A stretch of 64,000 nucleotides of DNA from Parvibaculum sedimenti (GCF_009184905.1 NZ_WESC01000005.1:124001-188000); one strand, 5' to 3'. Positions 9,093 through 19,722 are shown, counted from the stretch's first letter. Translations and numbers: made by a program. Notes: generated by a model from the letters alone, not told the origin.

Positions 9093-9694
9093 GAACCGCA
9101 GGGCGTTCCAAAGCCGATATCGATCCATGTGACTTCAGTCACGCCCGCGACGACAGTCGTGCGCGGCCGGTTGGCCTCGAAGGCCAGCGTCAGGGCCGGC
9201 GTATTCATCGCGATGACGCGGGGCTTGCTGCCTGCGGGCGGACGAAGTGGTAGATAAAGACTTTCGACCTGCCCGATGCGTCCCGTCGAATAATTGTTCA
9301 CATAGCGCATGTGAAGACCGCATGGCCGGAGCGCGATTTCCTGGAGTGTGCGCCCCGCTTCTGCGCGGCGTTCCTCCGGCAAGAGGTCTATCAGATTCGA
9401 GCCGGTCGGATTGTGCCCAAGGCGTTCGACCACGGCGGTTCCTGCGAGGCGATAGGTCGCGATGGTGGGCGCGTTCAATTCGAACAGAATGACCTCTGGC
9501 AGCCAACGAACGATCGCGGATGGCGCGAAGTCGCTAGCGTCCGGCATGCCATCGCGAAGGGGCAGACTCGACCAATAATTGAAGAATTCCGTGATGGCAG
9601 TGGACTCGGTCTCCGGTCGTGCTGCGACGCGACCGGGCGCCGGCGCCTGGGCGGCAAAGAATGAGTCGAGTTCGTCTGTCGGTTTGGCGGTCAT
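9077..9694 (-). CDS. PAS_5-domain protein
   Basis: A 205-residue soluble protein containing the alphaproteobacterial PAS_5 domain (PF07310-like): FFNYWSSLPLRDGMPDASDFAP, then WLPEVILFELNAPTIATYRLAGT, then the C-terminal strands ending WIDIGFGTP. No output domain is attached, so its role is unknown. The ATG at 9694 has GAGG about 7 bases upstream and is preferred over an in-frame ATG at 9742 that lacks one. A degraded relative lies immediately upstream at 9785-9886. Confidence 0.75.
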   Translation of the reverse strand: MTAKPTDELDSFFAAQAPAPGRVAARPETESTAITEFFNYWSSLPLRDGMPDASDFAPSAIVRWLPEVILFELNAPTIATYRLAGTAVVERLGHNPTGSNLIDLLPEERRAEAGRTLQEIALRPCGLHMRYVNNYSTGRIGQVESLYLPLRPPAGSKPRVIAMNTPALTLAFEANRPRTTVVAGVTEVTWIDIGFGTPCGSQPRP

Positions 9695-9784
9695 GAAGCC
9701 TCGATCTGTTTCCGGCTCCGCGCCAGCGACATTCGATTGCATGATGGGGTGGAGTGGTTAACGAGCGGTAAGCTGTTGCCGTTT

Positions 9785-9886
9785 TCAAACAGGTGACTGG
9801 GGCGCGGAGGATATGCCGAAGCCGAGGTCGATCCATTCAAAATCGAGAACGCGGGCCGCGGCAACAGTCAGTGGGCTGATGGCCTT
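9785..9886 (-). pseudogene. 3' relic of a second PAS_5-domain gene
   Basis: Translating the minus strand from 9886 to the stop at 9785 gives 33 residues. Positions 13-24 read VLDFEWIDLGFG, closely matching EVTWIDIGFG at the end of the intact PAS_5 protein at 9077-9694, and the preceding PLTVAAA parallels RTTVVAG. An in-frame TAA at 9887-9889 ends the similarity and no start or upstream domain remains. It looks like the surviving C-terminus of a tandem paralogue between purK and the intact copy. Confidence 0.55.
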
Positions 9887-9928
9887 TTATCCCCGATTCC
9901 GAGCGATGAGGAATCTCTCGCAACCGGA

Positions 9929-11035
9929 TTAACGGACTGCATCCGGCGGCAATGTTCCGAGCGGATAGAGGCGGGTGACGTGACCCATCTTGCGGCCGGG
10001 CCGGGCTTCCGCCTTGCCATAGAGATGAATGGCGAGGCCGGGCTCGCCTGCAAGGCTTTGCCAGTCGTTCGCGTCATCGCCGATGAGGTTCGTCATCACG
10101 GCGTCCGAATGGCGTTTTGGATCGCCGAGCGGCCAGCCGCAAACGGCGCGGATATGTTGTTCGAACTGGCTGATGGCGCAGGCATCCTGCGTCCAGTGGC
10201 CGGAGTTGTGGACGCGCGGCGCGACCTCGTTGACAAGGATGCGAGGGCTCGCGCCCTCCGGCAGCAGGAACATCTCGACGCCCATGACGCCCACATAATC
10301 AAGCTCGTCGACGATCTTCGCAGCGATGGCGCGGGCTTCGCCGGCCAGTGCCGACGCGAGCGTCGCGGGCGCGAAGGTGCGGTCGAGGATGTGATGCTTG
10401 TGGACGTTCTCGACGGGATCATAGGCAGCCGTCTTGCCGTCGAGGCCCCGGGCGACGATGACCGAAATCTCGCGCTCGAAGGGCACAAAGCCTTCGAGGA
10501 TGGCAGACTGATGGCCGATGCTCCCGAAAGCGGCGTGGGCCTCGGCGGGGTTCGCAATCTTCGCCTGACCCTTGCCGTCATAGCCGAAGCGGCGTGTCTT
10601 CAGGATGGCGGGCGTGCCGATCCGGGCGACGGCGGCCTCGAGCGACGCTTCGTCGTCGACATCGGCGAAAGGCGCCGTGGGAATGCCATGCGAAGCAAGG
10701 AAATTCTTTTCGACGGAGCGGTCTTGCGCTGTCGCCAGCGCAAGGGCACCGGGGCGCACAGGAGCGTGCTCGCCGAGAATGCGGGCGGTTTCCGCCGGGA
10801 CATTCTCGAACTCATAGGTCACGACATCGACGCTATCGGCGAAGCGCGCCAGCGCCTCGGCATCGTCATAGGCGGCGCGTGTCGCGGCGGCGGCGACATC
10901 GGCGGCGGGCGCCTCCTCGTCGGGGCAATAGATGTGGCAGGACAGGCCGAGTTCGGCAGCCGCGGTCGCGAGCATGCGGCCGAGCTGGCCTCCGCCCAGA
11001 ATGCCGATACGTCCGCCGGGTGCGATGATGGCCAA
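9929..11035 (-). CDS. purK: N5-carboxyaminoimidazole ribonucleotide synthase
   Basis: A 368-residue ATP-grasp enzyme of purine synthesis that makes N5-CAIR from AIR, ATP and bicarbonate for PurE. It has the N-terminal GRIGILGGGQLGRMLA loop, the ATP-grasp segment LKTRRFGYDGKGQ and the C-terminal EVAPRVHNSGHWT signature. The start is uncertain: a TTG at 11033-11035 sits just after the purE stop and gives the normal length. An ATG at 11071 within purE would add 12 residues, and neither has a strong Shine-Dalgarno. It forms an operon with purE. Confidence 0.92.
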   Translation of the reverse strand: MAIIAPGGRIGILGGGQLGRMLATAAAELGLSCHIYCPDEEAPAADVAAAATRAAYDDAEALARFADSVDVVTYEFENVPAETARILGEHAPVRPGALALATAQDRSVEKNFLASHGIPTAPFADVDDEASLEAAVARIGTPAILKTRRFGYDGKGQAKIANPAEAHAAFGSIGHQSAILEGFVPFEREISVIVARGLDGKTAAYDPVENVHKHHILDRTFAPATLASALAGEARAIAAKIVDELDYVGVMGVEMFLLPEGASPRILVNEVAPRVHNSGHWTQDACAISQFEQHIRAVCGWPLGDPKRHSDAVMTNLIGDDANDWQSLAGEPGLAIHLYGKAEARPGRKMGHVTRLYPLGTLPPDAVR

Positions 11036-11039
11036 GGGA

Positions 11040-11531
11040 TTACTCGTCAACGGGCTCTTCGCCGACGGCATCCGTCTGCGCGGCCCGGTAGGCGTCGAGG
11101 CGTCCGGCGAGCGCCGCGTCGGACAGGGCGAGCACGGCGGCAGCGAGGAGCCCCGCATTCTTGGCGCCAGCCTCGCCAATGGCGAGGGTGCCAACCGGAA
11201 TGCCACCCGGCATCTGAACAATTGAAAGGAGGCTATCCTGACCGCTCAGCGCCTTGCTCTGCACAGGTACGCCGAAGACGGGAAGGGGCGTCATGGCGGC
11301 CGTCATGCCCGGCAAATGGGCCGCGCCGCCAGCGCCCGCGATGATGACCTTGAGGCCGCGTCCGCGCGCCTGAGTCGCATATTCAACGAGCCGCTGCGGA
11401 GTACGATGCGCCGAAACGATGCGTGCTTCGAAGGGGATTTCGAGCGCCTCAAGTACCTCCGCGGCATGTTTCATGGTCCGCCAATCGGATTGGCTTCCCA
11501 TAATGATGCCGACCGGGGCCTGAGCTGTCAT
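11040..11531 (-). CDS. purE: 5-(carboxyamino)imidazole ribonucleotide mutase
   Basis: A 163-residue class I PurE that converts N5-CAIR to CAIR. The substrate loop GSQSDW is at residues 12-17, the catalytic-His segment is VSAHRTP near residue 39, and [12 protein letters not shown] is near residue 65. It precedes purK on the minus strand, the usual purEK pair. Confidence 0.95.
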   Translation of the reverse strand: MTAQAPVGIIMGSQSDWRTMKHAAEVLEALEIPFEARIVSAHRTPQRLVEYATQARGRGLKVIIAGAGGAAHLPGMTAAMTPLPVFGVPVQSKALSGQDSLLSIVQMPGGIPVGTLAIGEAGAKNAGLLAAAVLALSDAALAGRLDAYRAAQTDAVGEEPVDE

Positions 11532-11740
11532 TTGCGCCTTCCATCAGGTCCGCCGGATAACCTCCGGCGCGGAAAGCGAGGGAGTATAGGCATGACGTCC
11601 CGCTTGGCAAGGCGGAGTGTCCCGTGACGGAACGTTCAGTGGCGCTTTACGCGAAATAATGGCATAATCATTTTATCAAGGATCGGGACCTGGCGGGGGC
11701 GGGCATCCATGACCATGAGACAATACCAACAGGGTCGGGC

Positions 11741-12463
11741 ATGAAGATCGGCGACGGCAGGTCGCTCCGCAGCGTTGCGGTTTCGTCGGCAGGCGGCGGA
11801 CGCGGAGAAGCGGCAGGTAGATCCGCGGCCGGTGGCGGGCGTGCGATTGCCGATCAGGTGACCTTTATGGGCATCCCCGAGGCCGAACTGACGCCTCGGG
11901 TTCGAGACGCTCTCATGTCGATCATGGCCGAGGTCGAAAGCTTGCGCCGCGAGATGGACGAGGTACGCCTTCGTCTGAGGGATGCCGAAGACCTTGCGGA
12001 CCGCGACCCCCTGATCCCCGTTCTGAATCGCCGCGCCTTCCTGCGCGAACTCTCCCGCGCCATCGCCCATGGGCGGCGCTACAAGGAGTCTGCGGGGCTC
12101 GCTTTTTTCGACATCGACGATTTCAAACGCGTCAACGATACCTATGGACATGCGGCGGGCGACACGGCGCTGCGCCATCTGGTCGAGGTTCTGAGTGAGC
12201 ATGTGCGCGAGTCCGATATTGTCGGCCGGCTCGGCGGCGACGAATTCGGCGTGATCCTTGCCCATACGGACGAGAAGACAGCCCAGACCAAGGCCGAGGC
12301 ACTGGCCAAATTCATTGCCGACAATCCGCTCATTCTCAACGGCACGAAGATCCCCCTGTCGATTTCGGTCGGCGCCATCGCCTTCACGGGCGACGACGAA
12401 CCGCAAAGCGCGCTCAACCGTGCCGACCAGGCCATGTACCGGGTCAAGCATCAGGCGGACTGA
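11741..12463 (+). CDS. Soluble GGDEF diguanylate cyclase
   Basis: A 240-residue cytoplasmic protein that should make cyclic di-GMP from two GTP. The active-site GGDEF is at residues 165-169. RESD at 156-159, five residues before it, is an intact inhibitory I-site (RxxD), so product inhibition is expected. Residues 58-90 form a short coiled coil likely to drive dimerisation. The first 40 residues are low-complexity Gly/Ala/Arg. There is no recognisable sensor domain. It is convergent with a DUF465 gene 7 bases away. Confidence 0.9.
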   Translation: MKIGDGRSLRSVAVSSAGGGRGEAAGRSAAGGGRAIADQVTFMGIPEAELTPRVRDALMSIMAEVESLRREMDEVRLRLRDAEDLADRDPLIPVLNRRAFLRELSRAIAHGRRYKESAGLAFFDIDDFKRVNDTYGHAAGDTALRHLVEVLSEHVRESDIVGRLGGDEFGVILAHTDEKTAQTKAEALAKFIADNPLILNGTKIPLSISVGAIAFTGDDEPQSALNRADQAMYRVKHQAD

Positions 12464-12470
12464 CGTCGCT

Positions 12471-12677
12471 TCAGGCGATGATGTCGGGGAAAAGCTGGTC
12501 GTCGATCTCGCGGATGCGGTCGCGCAAATAGAGTTTGCGCTTCTTCAGCCGCTTGATCTGCAGATGGTCCGGGCTCGGCGTCTGTTCGATGGCGACAATC
12601 GCAGTGTCGAGGTCGCGATGCTCTTCCTTGAGCTGCGCGAGCGCTATCTGCAAATCCTGTTCTTCCTGCTCGGTCAT
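12471..12677 (-). CDS. DUF465 (YdcH-like) small coiled-coil protein
   Basis: A 68-residue helical-hairpin protein starting MTEQEEQDLQIALAQLKEEH. The block QIKRLKKRKLYLRDRI is the DUF465 signature (two helices joined by a turn, with conserved K/R-K-L). Its function is unknown. A related gene lies at 14033-14212 on the other strand. The longer in-frame extension upstream is ignored because the family begins here. Confidence 0.8.
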   Translation of the reverse strand: MTEQEEQDLQIALAQLKEEHRDLDTAIVAIEQTPSPDHLQIKRLKKRKLYLRDRIREIDDQLFPDIIA

Positions 12678-12825
12678 TGTCGTCCGACGATGAGGGGCAT
12701 CGTGCCCCGCCAAGAGAACGCGGCCACGCATCCCCTGCCACTTTTGCTTCCCGTCTTTTATCGCTTCAATGGTGCGCAAGGGCAAGCCGATGATATGACG
12801 CATGAAGCAAAGTGTGGAGAGGCAG

Positions 12826-13311
12826 ATGAGGGCAGGCGCGGAGGGGAAATTCTGGAGCTTTTCGTGCGAGTTCTATGCGCGGCCCGGCGTCGAGGTGACG
12901 CTTCTGGCACTTCAGGACGAGGACGGGCTCGACGTTTCGATTCTGCTCTTCTGCCTCTACGCTGCGGCTCGTGGGGTGGCATTGGACGCAGCGCTTGCCG
13001 CCTCCATGAACGTTGTTGGTGCGGCATGGGGCACCAGCGTCATCGCGCCGCTCCGGGCCGCCCGGCGGGGGCTCAAGGCCGCCGCACCCGAGAGTGCCTT
13101 GAGGGCGGAGGTGAAACGGCTGGAGCTCGATGCTGAGCAGGCCATGCATGCCGCGCTGGAAGGGCTGCTGCCCGAAGGGCAGGGCGAGGGCGGCGAACCA
13201 CGGGCGCTTGCAGAACGCAACCTCGCGGCGTGGCTTGCTTGCCGGAACCTCGCCATGACCGAGCGGCGGCGGTCGCGTTTCGCCGCGTTGATCGCGCAGG
13301 CGTTTCGCTGA
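12826..13311 (+). CDS. TIGR02444-family (DUF2390) protein
   Basis: A 161-residue protein of unknown function. The N-terminal FWSFSCEFYARPGVEVTLLALQDE followed by GLDVSILLFCLYAA is the TIGR02444 signature. The rest is a helical, Ala/Leu/Arg-rich region. The ATG at 12826 has GGAGAGG just upstream and gives the usual short N-terminus. An ATG at 12802 would add eight residues. It ends tail-to-tail with ubiX with no spacer between the stop codons. Confidence 0.78.
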   Translation: MRAGAEGKFWSFSCEFYARPGVEVTLLALQDEDGLDVSILLFCLYAAARGVALDAALAASMNVVGAAWGTSVIAPLRAARRGLKAAAPESALRAEVKRLELDAEQAMHAALEGLLPEGQGEGGEPRALAERNLAAWLACRNLAMTERRRSRFAALIAQAFR

Positions 13312-13923
13312 TTACTTTTTCTTCACGCGGACCGGGCTCCGCCGTCCGCCCTTGACGTCCTCGCCCCAGCGGCGCGTTTCGCCGGCATCGATGTCGAAGA
13401 GGTCGAGCACACGGGCGACGGACTGCGTCACGATGTCGTCGACGGTTGCGGGCTTCGTATAGAAAGCCGGCACTGGCGGCGCGATGATGGCGCCGATTTC
13501 AGATAGATGCGTCATGGTGCGCAGGTGACCGGTATGCAGCGGCGTTTCGCGCACCATCAACACGAGGCGGCGACGCTCCTTCAGCACGACATCGGCGGCG
13601 CGCGTGAGCAAGTTCGACGTTACGCCTGTCGCGATTTCGGACATGCTGCGGATGGAGCATGGCGCGACGATCATGCCAAGCGTCTTGAACGAGCCGCTGG
13701 AGATTGCAGCACCGACATCCGTAATCTGGTAACGCGTGTGCGCGAGCGCGTCGATTTTTGACGCGGCGATATCCATCTCGTAGCCGAGCGTCATCTCTGC
13801 CGCCTTCGTCATCACGAGATGTGTTTCGATATCGAGCGAATTCAGAATTTCAAGCAGGCGAACGCCATAGGCGACGCCGGATGCACCAGAGATTCCAACG
13901 ATGATACGTTTCGTTTCGCTCAT
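13312..13923 (-). CDS. ubiX: UbiX-type flavin prenyltransferase
   Basis: A 203-residue flavoprotein that prenylates FMN to make the cofactor of UbiD decarboxylases, used in ubiquinone synthesis. Visible marks are GISGASGVAYGVRLLEIL at the N-terminus, the Ser-rich SSGSFKTLGMIVAPCS segment, and RRLVLMVRETPLH with the phosphate/prenyl-binding residues. The start chosen (MSETKRIIVG) avoids nine extra residues. No ubiD is in the window. Confidence 0.94.
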   Translation of the reverse strand: MSETKRIIVGISGASGVAYGVRLLEILNSLDIETHLVMTKAAEMTLGYEMDIAASKIDALAHTRYQITDVGAAISSGSFKTLGMIVAPCSIRSMSEIATGVTSNLLTRAADVVLKERRRLVLMVRETPLHTGHLRTMTHLSEIGAIIAPPVPAFYTKPATVDDIVTQSVARVLDLFDIDAGETRRWGEDVKGGRRSPVRVKKK

Positions 13924-14032
13924 GGATCTTGATTTACAATCTCTTTGCACTAATGGCGAGAGGCGTTCGACAAGCCGTCAAAAAAGAGTCATGCTTTTGT
14001 TGTGGTACCGTCTTAACGGAAGGTAGGTAGAC

Positions 14033-14212
14033 ATGGCTTTGGAGTCGCATATTGCCGAGCTTCGCGATCGGCATCGGTCCCTGGAACGGGAAATCCAAAA
14101 CGAAATCCTCCACCCATCGAGTGACAACCTCCGAATAGCACAACTCAAGAAACACAAGCTTCGGCTGAAGGAAGAAATAGAACGTCTGGAAGGCAAAAAG
14201 TCAGCCGCCTGA
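14033..14212 (+). CDS. DUF465 (YdcH-like) small protein
   Basis: A 59-residue protein, MALESHIAELRDRHRSLERE and onward, two helices around an HPSSDN turn and the DUF465 block LRIAQLKKHKLRLKEEI. AGGTAGG lies 5 to 11 bases before the ATG, and the gene is followed by a strong terminator. It is too short for many gene callers. It is a paralogue of the protein at 12471-12677; function unknown. Confidence 0.82.
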   Translation: MALESHIAELRDRHRSLEREIQNEILHPSSDNLRIAQLKKHKLRLKEEIERLEGKKSAA

Positions 14213-14244
14213 CGAATTTCCCCGAACAGGGTCTGAACTGCGAC

Positions 14245-14271
14245 AGCGCCGGGCTGGCAACGCCCGGCGCT
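14245..14271. terminator. Intrinsic terminator after the DUF465 gene
   Basis: AGCGCCGGGC (14245-14254) pairs perfectly with GCCCGGCGCT (14262-14271), followed by TTATTGTTT on the plus strand. It lies between two convergent genes and may also stop the acyl-CoA ligase transcript from the other side, though the T tract favours the plus strand. Confidence 0.82.
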
Positions 14272-14300
14272 TTATTGTTTGAAACATAATTCCACGCGCG

Positions 14301-15929
<1,629 letters not shown>

Positions 15930-15960
15930 GCGTCCCCCGGGAGGCGCATAGGGCGCCCGC

Positions 15961-16908
15961 CTATCTGTCTCGGAGCCTAACCAAGGGGCGCGGGAGGGAC
16001 AAGCTGTTGCCCAATGCGATCCGCACCGAAGGCTGCAGAACGAGGATGAAAAGAACGGCGAGCGAGCCGCCCGCGAGAATGTCGACGAGATAGTGACCGC
16101 CCTGAGTGGGAGTTGACATGATCACAAGGCCGTTGAGGCCGAGGGCCGCATAGCGGACCACCGGCACCCTCCAGAATGCCCAGGTTGTAATCACCGCGAG
16201 CTGCGTGTGAAAGGAGGGGAACGCGACCAGCCCGTTGAGATTGGCGAGATCGATGATGCGGTCTGTGCCGTTCCGGAGGCCGAGCACCTGATCGATATGT
16301 GCGATACCGCCGCTGGGGGCCAGATTTTCATAGAGGTGACGTGCCGGCTGGAAATATTCATAGGCCCCGATGGCCGGTAGCAGCGCCGAGATGGTGATTG
16401 TCGTGACCGTGGTCAGCCAGAACAGCGTCAGGAATTGGGAAAGATGCTCGTGGTGGTTGGTGAAAGCGAGCAGCACGAGGACGCAGGCGACCTGAGGCAT
16501 TGATGACTGATAGGCATAAGCCAGGATCATGCCGAGTCCGGGATGGTCGTTGACCCAGCTCAGCCAGCCCATCCAGTCGAAGCCGAGCGCCCGGTCGGCT
16601 TGCACGAATGTCGCGTCGGCGAGCGGCATGTCGGCGGCTGCGAAGAGATAGCTCATCAGCACGACCGCGATGGAATAGATGGCGAGATATATGATCGCCG
16701 AGGTGCAGACGGCGAGACGATATGTCGATGGCCGCCGCGCATACCAGATGGTAAATCCGGCCAGAAGGGCAAGAAGCACCGCGCTCCGCAGCAGCGTCCA
16801 GTCTGCCTTGACAGAGAAGTTGAGAGTCTCGATCAGCACGACGTCGGTGACGGCGACCGTGAGGCATATCCACCATCCAATGGCGGTCGGTAGCGGGAAC
16901 GAGCGCAT
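15961..16908 (-). CDS. PAP2-superfamily membrane phosphatase/phosphotransferase
   Basis: A 315-residue polytopic membrane protein with about six or seven helices. The C-terminal half has PSFHT near residue 218 and GGHYLVDILAGG near residue 275, the second and third PAP2 phosphatase motifs, with their His and Asp residues intact. This spacing is like the inositolphosphotransferase (Aur1/Ipt1) branch. The second of two nearby ATGs (16908) is used because TGAGG precedes it. The substrate, probably a lipid phosphate, is unknown. It is divergent from propionyl-CoA synthetase. Confidence 0.8.
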   Translation of the reverse strand: MRSFPLPTAIGWWICLTVAVTDVVLIETLNFSVKADWTLLRSAVLLALLAGFTIWYARRPSTYRLAVCTSAIIYLAIYSIAVVLMSYLFAAADMPLADATFVQADRALGFDWMGWLSWVNDHPGLGMILAYAYQSSMPQVACVLVLLAFTNHHEHLSQFLTLFWLTTVTTITISALLPAIGAYEYFQPARHLYENLAPSGGIAHIDQVLGLRNGTDRIIDLANLNGLVAFPSFHTQLAVITTWAFWRVPVVRYAALGLNGLVIMSTPTQGGHYLVDILAGGSLAVLFILVLQPSVRIALGNSLSLPRPLVRLRDR

Positions 16909-17014
16909 GGCGCAGGGCCTCATTAAAATCTAGACTTCGGCTGACCAGACTAAGGGCCGTGGATTTAACAAGCGGTAAGCTTGAATGCGGCCGGAAACCA
17001 AAGAGGAACGAGGG

Positions 17015-18919
17015 ATGGGCCGCTACCGCGAAACATATGACCGTTGGAAACGCGATCCGGAGGGCTTCTGGGCCGAGGCCGCGCGCGAGATCGACTGGTC
17101 GCGGTCCTGGGACACCGTCCTCTCCGAAGAGTCGGGCCTCAGCCGCTGGTTCGCCGGCGCCGAATGCAACACCTGCTGGAACGCGCTGGACCGCCATGTG
17201 GCGACGCGCGGCGATCAGGCGGCGCTCATCTACGACAGCGCCATGACCGGCAAGGTGAAGAGCTTCACCTATCGGGAACTGACGGAGAAGGTCGCGACTT
17301 TTGCGGGCGCGCTTCAGCGCCACGGCGTCGGCAAGGGCGACTGCGTCATCATCTATATGCCCATGGTGCCGCAGGCAGTTGTCGCCATGCTCGCTTGCGC
17401 CCGCCTCGGCGCCATCCATTCCGTCGTCTTTGGTGGTTTTGCCGCGAAGGAGCTCGCGACACGCATCGACGACGCCAGGCCCAAGCTCATCGTCTCGGCC
17501 TCCTGCGGCCTCGAGCCCGGCCGCGTCATCGCCTACAAGCCGCTTCTCGACCATGCGATCGAGCTTTCGGCGCACAAGCCCTCGGCCACCATCATCTTTC
17601 AGCGCGCAGAGGCGCAGGCGGCGCTCGTTCCGGGCCGCGACTTCGACTGGAAGGACGAGATGGACAAGGCCCGCGCCGAAGGCCGCGCGCCTGCCTGCGT
17701 TCCTGTTGCCGCCACCGATCCGCTCTATGTGCTCTATACGTCCGGCACGACGGGCAAGCCCAAGGGTGTGGTCCGTGACAATGGCGGCCACATGGTCGCC
17801 CTCGAATGGACCATGAAGAATGTCTACGGCATGGACCCCGGCGACGTCTTCTGGGCCGCCTCGGATGTCGGCTGGGTGGTAGGCCATTCCTACATCGTTT
17901 ACGGCCCGCTGTTTCATGGCTGCACCACCATCCTTTTCGAAGGCAAGCCGGTGGGCACGCCGGATGCGGGCACTTTCTGGCGCGTCATCGCGGACCATGG
18001 CGTGAAGGCACTCTTCACCGCGCCGACTGCCTTCCGCGCCATCAAGAAGGAAGATCCCAAGGCGGAGCTCGTTAAGGACTACGACCTCTCGACCCTGAAG
18101 ACGCTTTTCCTCGCCGGCGAGCGCGGCGACCCGGACACGATCCAATGGGCGGAGCGCGCGCTGGGCGTGCCCGTCATCGACCATTGGTGGCAGACGGAAA
18201 CGGGCTTCCCCATGGTCGCGAATCCCGTTGGTCTGGAGCTTCTGCCGGTCAAATACGGTTCGCCCTCGGTTCCCATGCCGGGCTACGAAATCCATGTGGT
18301 GGATGAGGCGGCGCATGAGCTGCCTGCGAACACAACCGGCGCCATCGTCGTCAAGCTGCCGCTGCCGCCGGGATGCCTGCCGACGCTCTGGCGCAATGAC
18401 GAGGGCTTCCGTTCCTCCTACCTCGCCGACTATCCGGGCTATTACAAGACGGCCGATGCCGGCTATCTGGATGAAGACGGCTATCTCTATGTGATGAGCC
18501 GCACCGACGACATCATCAATGTGGCCGGTCATCGCCTCTCGACCGGCGGCATGGAGGAAGTGCTGGCCGGTCACCCCGATGTTGCCGAATGCGCCGTTAT
18601 CGGTGTCGCGGACGCGCTGAAGGGGCAGGTGCCGATCGGCTTCCTCGTCATCAACAGAGGCGTCGATCGCCCGGCCTCCGAGATCGAGAAGGAGGCCGTC
18701 GCTCTCATCCGCGAAAAGATCGGCCCCGTTGCGTCCTTCAGGACCGCCATCGTCGTTCCGCGCCTGCCCAAGACGCGTTCCGGCAAGATCCTGCGCGGCA
18801 CCATGCGCAAGATCGCCGACGGCGAAGCCTGGACGTCACCCGCCACCATCGACGACCCGATGATCCTCAACGAGATCGGCGACGCGCTGGGCGGCGTGGG
18901 GTATGGCAAGAAGGAGTGA
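17015..18919 (+). CDS. prpE: Propionyl-CoA synthetase
   Basis: A 634-residue AMP-forming acyl-CoA synthetase of the acetyl/propionyl-CoA synthetase subgroup. The N-terminal domain (YRETYDRWKRDPEGFWAEAA), the motif YTSGTTGKPKGVVRDNGGH near residue 241, HWWQTETG near 390 and PKTRSGKILRGTMRKIA at the C-terminus match PrpE more closely than Acs. The conserved lysine in SGKIL is the acetylation-controlled site in this family. GAGGAACGAGGG precedes the ATG. It would feed propionate into the methylcitrate or methylmalonyl pathway. Confidence 0.9.
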   Translation: MGRYRETYDRWKRDPEGFWAEAAREIDWSRSWDTVLSEESGLSRWFAGAECNTCWNALDRHVATRGDQAALIYDSAMTGKVKSFTYRELTEKVATFAGALQRHGVGKGDCVIIYMPMVPQAVVAMLACARLGAIHSVVFGGFAAKELATRIDDARPKLIVSASCGLEPGRVIAYKPLLDHAIELSAHKPSATIIFQRAEAQAALVPGRDFDWKDEMDKARAEGRAPACVPVAATDPLYVLYTSGTTGKPKGVVRDNGGHMVALEWTMKNVYGMDPGDVFWAASDVGWVVGHSYIVYGPLFHGCTTILFEGKPVGTPDAGTFWRVIADHGVKALFTAPTAFRAIKKEDPKAELVKDYDLSTLKTLFLAGERGDPDTIQWAERALGVPVIDHWWQTETGFPMVANPVGLELLPVKYGSPSVPMPGYEIHVVDEAAHELPANTTGAIVVKLPLPPGCLPTLWRNDEGFRSSYLADYPGYYKTADAGYLDEDGYLYVMSRTDDIINVAGHRLSTGGMEEVLAGHPDVAECAVIGVADALKGQVPIGFLVINRGVDRPASEIEKEAVALIREKIGPVASFRTAIVVPRLPKTRSGKILRGTMRKIADGEAWTSPATIDDPMILNEIGDALGGVGYGKKE

Positions 18920-18942
18920 GCTGCAAAGGGCGCACGAAATGA

Positions 18943-18969
18943 AAATGGCCGGGACTAGCCCGGCCATTT
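18943..18969. terminator. Bidirectional terminator between prpE and trcR
   Basis: An 11-bp perfect stem, AAATGGCCGGG (18943-18953) with CCCGGCCATTT (18959-18969), encloses ACTAG. T-rich sequence follows on both strands. It separates two convergent genes. Confidence 0.82.
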
Positions 18970-18996
18970 GCATTTGTTGGCGATGACGAAGAGTTC

Positions 18997-19722
18997 TTAC
19001 TCCTCGTCGTCCTCCTCGATCTTCACGTCCTTGAGCTTCGCGAAAACGCTGTCGGCGTCGTAGCTCTTGCGTTCCTCGCGCTCCTCTTCGCGCTCGGGAG
19101 CGGCGATGGTCGCATGCACGGGCGCGGTGGTTTCGGCGGCGGGGAGGAGCGTCTCCGTGCCACCGGCTTCCTTCTGCGCCTTGCGGCGTTCGCGATCGAC
19201 CTTCTTGGCGGCTTTCTGCACGGCGGCGTCGAGTTCGATCTGGGTCGAAAGGCCGAGCGTTACCGGATCGACCGGCTTGATGTTCGCCGAGTTCCAGTGG
19301 GTCCGCTCGCGGATCGACTCGATGGTCGGCTTGGTGGTGCCGACGAGCTTGGCGATCTGGGTGTCGGTCAGTTCCGGATGGTTGCGGATGAGCCAGGCGA
19401 TGGCGTCCGGACGGTCCTGACGGCGCGACACGGGCGTGTAGCGCGGGCCCTTGCGGGGCTGGACCGGCGGCACCTTGTACTTGCTCTCGGCGGCCATCAG
19501 GCGCGTCGCCGGGTTCTTCTGGCAGCGCTCGATTTCGGCGCGCGTCAGCTGGCCAGTCGTCACCGGGTCCATGCCCTTGATGCCCTGAGCGACGTCGCCA
19601 TCGGCGATGCCCTTCACTTCGAGCACATGCAGGCCGCAATAATCCGCGATCTGGTCGAAGGTGAGCGACGTGTTTTCGACGAGCCAGACGGCCGTCGCTT
19701 TGGGCATGAGGGGCTGAGTCAT
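18997..19722 (-). CDS. trcR: Cell-cycle transcriptional regulator TrcR (DUF1013)
   Basis: A 241-residue protein beginning MTQPLMPKATAVWLVENTSL, the DUF1013 start. Two helix-turn-helix-like modules are visible, one at SLTFDQIADYCGLHVLEVKGIADGD (residues 19-43) and one at HPELTDTQIAKLVGTTKPTIESIRER (about 115-140). The C-terminal 70 residues are charged and acidic, ending EEDDEE. The family is confined to alphaproteobacteria; in Caulobacter it is described as an RNA-polymerase-associated cell-cycle regulator. It stands as a single gene between two terminators. Confidence 0.88.
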   Translation of the reverse strand: MTQPLMPKATAVWLVENTSLTFDQIADYCGLHVLEVKGIADGDVAQGIKGMDPVTTGQLTRAEIERCQKNPATRLMAAESKYKVPPVQPRKGPRYTPVSRRQDRPDAIAWLIRNHPELTDTQIAKLVGTTKPTIESIRERTHWNSANIKPVDPVTLGLSTQIELDAAVQKAAKKVDRERRKAQKEAGGTETLLPAAETTAPVHATIAAPEREEEREERKSYDADSVFAKLKDVKIEEDDEE

